From assembly GCA_947626095.1 (NCBI GenBank), contig CANQQV010000002.1, positions 62,001-126,000 on the forward strand: DNA of 64,000 bases. Reading direction: 5' to 3'. The stretch is from an uncultured Bacilli bacterium. Its GTDB lineage: Bacteria > Bacillota_I > Bacilli_A > RF39 > UBA660. Within the stretch, counting starts at the first letter, position 1, and the number at the start of each line of letters is the position of its first letter. The notes under the pieces were generated by a model. It did not search any database. It was not told the DNA's origin and saw nothing but the letters and a program-made list of their open reading frames with translations. The translations under genes were made by a program, and so were the position numbers. Shown here piece by piece: positions 63,498 through 64,000 of this stretch.

Positions 63498-63860
63498 CTA
63501 ATTATTATTGTTGTTATTATTGTTGTTATTGTTATTATTGTTGTTATTATTTGATGAAGAGCCACCACTATATGAACTACTACTAGGAGTATAATGCGGA
63601 TATAAAGTAAAGCCACTATTAGTTAATTTAAGACCATCAATAGAACTATCTTTAAGGGTGGTAGGAATATTTTTTAGAAGACTACCATTCGCCGTAATAA
63701 GAGAAATAATATTAGCGGTAGCTGTTAAGTAGTTGGCAGGATCATTATTCATAAAATCGTATATTTCATCAAGATTATCTTCAGATATAGAATAACGTTT
63801 AGCTAAATCCATACATTGTTTGACTTTAACTAATTCATTATATGTTTCTGGTTCTTTCAT
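63498..63860 (-). CDS. Small protein with poly-Asn tail
   Basis: 120 residues. Helical N-terminal part (VKQCMDLAKRYSISEDNLDEIYDFMN), then TLYPHYTPSSSSYSGGSSS and 17 consecutive Asn to the stop. No signal peptide, no known family. A good ribosome site (AAGGAGAAG) lies before the ATG at 63860. Close spacing to both neighbours (2 bases upstream, 12 bases downstream) shows it is part of the TIM44-like operon. Confidence 0.7.
   Translation of the reverse strand: MKEPETYNELVKVKQCMDLAKRYSISEDNLDEIYDFMNNDPANYLTATANIISLITANGSLLKNIPTTLKDSSIDGLKLTNSGFTLYPHYTPSSSSYSGGSSSNNNNNNNNNNNNNNNNN
63501..63551 (-). repeat. AAT/AAC trinucleotide tract encoding 17 Asn
   Basis: Seventeen codons alternating irregularly between AAT and AAC at the end of the gene at 63498-63860. 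Mixed codons show it is not a pure slippage tract, so it is probably kept by selection. Confidence 0.95.
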
Positions 63861-63862
63861 AA

Positions 63863-64000
63863 CTAATCTTCTCCTTTTAAATAATAGAATTCAATATTTT
63901 GAAATGGTAAATTAATAGCAGCTATATGATAATAAGCATTATTCTTTTGTTTTAAGTAATGATAATCACGTAAGGCATTAGTCGTAAAGAATAAGTTATT
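63863..64000 (-). CDS. Partial CDS, C-terminal 45 residues
   Basis: The frame is open from the right edge to a TAG at 63863-63865 and ends FYYLKGED. It contains RDYHYLKQKNNAYYHIAAINLPFQN. Most of the gene lies beyond the window; nothing more can be said. It is 2 bases before the poly-Asn gene start, and its last codons carry that gene's ribosome site. Confidence 0.8.
   Translation of the reverse strand, partial: NNLFFTTNALRDYHYLKQKNNAYYHIAAINLPFQNIEFYYLKGED

Noticed and set aside
1-64000. CRISPR arrays, transposases, integrases, rRNA operons
   Set aside because: No repeat-spacer pattern, DDE or recombinase motif, or rRNA sequence was found on either strand.
1-64000. Mycoplasma-type code (TGA as Trp)
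   Set aside because: Trp is written TGG throughout and TGA ends a gene (HAD phosphatase), so the standard code applies.

Overview
The window is about 30% G+C and looks like the chromosome of a low-GC Gram-positive bacterium (Bacillota, close to the Bacilli/Mollicutes border, such as the uncultured gut RF39-type lineages). Evidence: strong Shine-Dalgarno sites, an AT-biased but standard code (TGG for Trp; TGA is used as a stop, for example by the HAD hydrolase gene at 34879-35703), Firmicutes-type uppS-cdsA-rseP, rpsP-khpA, CsoR-CopA, RNase J and Rel, a class B sortase, and two spore-associated genes (CotE-like and spoVS). This placement is inference from gene content. Almost every gene is on the minus strand; the plus-strand exceptions are tRNA-Met, a HIT protein, two unknown genes, mgtE and the phosphoketolase gene. 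No insertion sequence, prophage, CRISPR array, rRNA or integron was seen, and no gene-free stretch exceeds 300 bases.

Layout. 1-2.9 kb: the start of a large zinc-ribbon/TM/TSP3-repeat/VWA-like surface protein cut by the left edge, a PNPOx-like protein and a CmpB-like membrane protein. 3-6.4 kb: a copper operon csoR-copA-ttcA-like with a CsoR operator inside the promoter. 6.4-10.4 kb: sortase B with an unusually long cytoplasmic part, mnmA, a HIT protein and an ASCH protein. 10.5-14.9 kb: tRNA-Met, an M3-like mini-peptidase, rseP, cdsA, uppS, khpA and rpsP. 14.9-20.4 kb: CotE-like coat protein, VanY carboxypeptidase, a Rel enzyme with a damaged synthetase half, and a surface cadherin-like protein. 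20.4-30.2 kb: HIT protein, a J2-like RNase J, ssb, sufB, pta, spoVS and several unknowns. 30.3-35.7 kb: enolase, DUF1292, PP2C phosphatase, methyltransferase and HAD phosphatase. 35.8-41.2 kb: YfhO-like protein coupled to a tandem PIG-L deacetylase, diverging from mgtE. 41.2-50.3 kb: the most unusual block, holding a 1719-residue repeat protein overlapped by a degenerate aldehyde-dehydrogenase-like gene, preceded by an LRR plus transglutaminase-like pair. 50.4-56.2 kb: a CobW metallochaperone upstream of gpmI, and two acyltransferases flanking an acyl-CoA synthetase. 56.3-64 kb: a zinc-ribbon membrane protein, CDF transporter, CAP-domain protein, phosphoketolase, and a cluster of small membrane/zinc-ribbon/poly-Asn proteins running off the right edge.

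How they fit together. Enolase, GpmI, phosphoketolase and Pta point to fermentative sugar use with acetyl phosphate as a node. VanY, sortase, CAP, cadherin-like and VWA proteins describe an elaborate surface. CopA, CobW, CDF and MgtE handle metals. The recurring theme worth study is proteins whose catalytic residues have changed while the fold is kept: Rel synthetase half, RNase J, sortase Arg, ALDH-like protein and CDF. Many starts use an extended GGTGAT-type ribosome binding site and many genes end in a short AT-rich hairpin that overlaps the stop codon.
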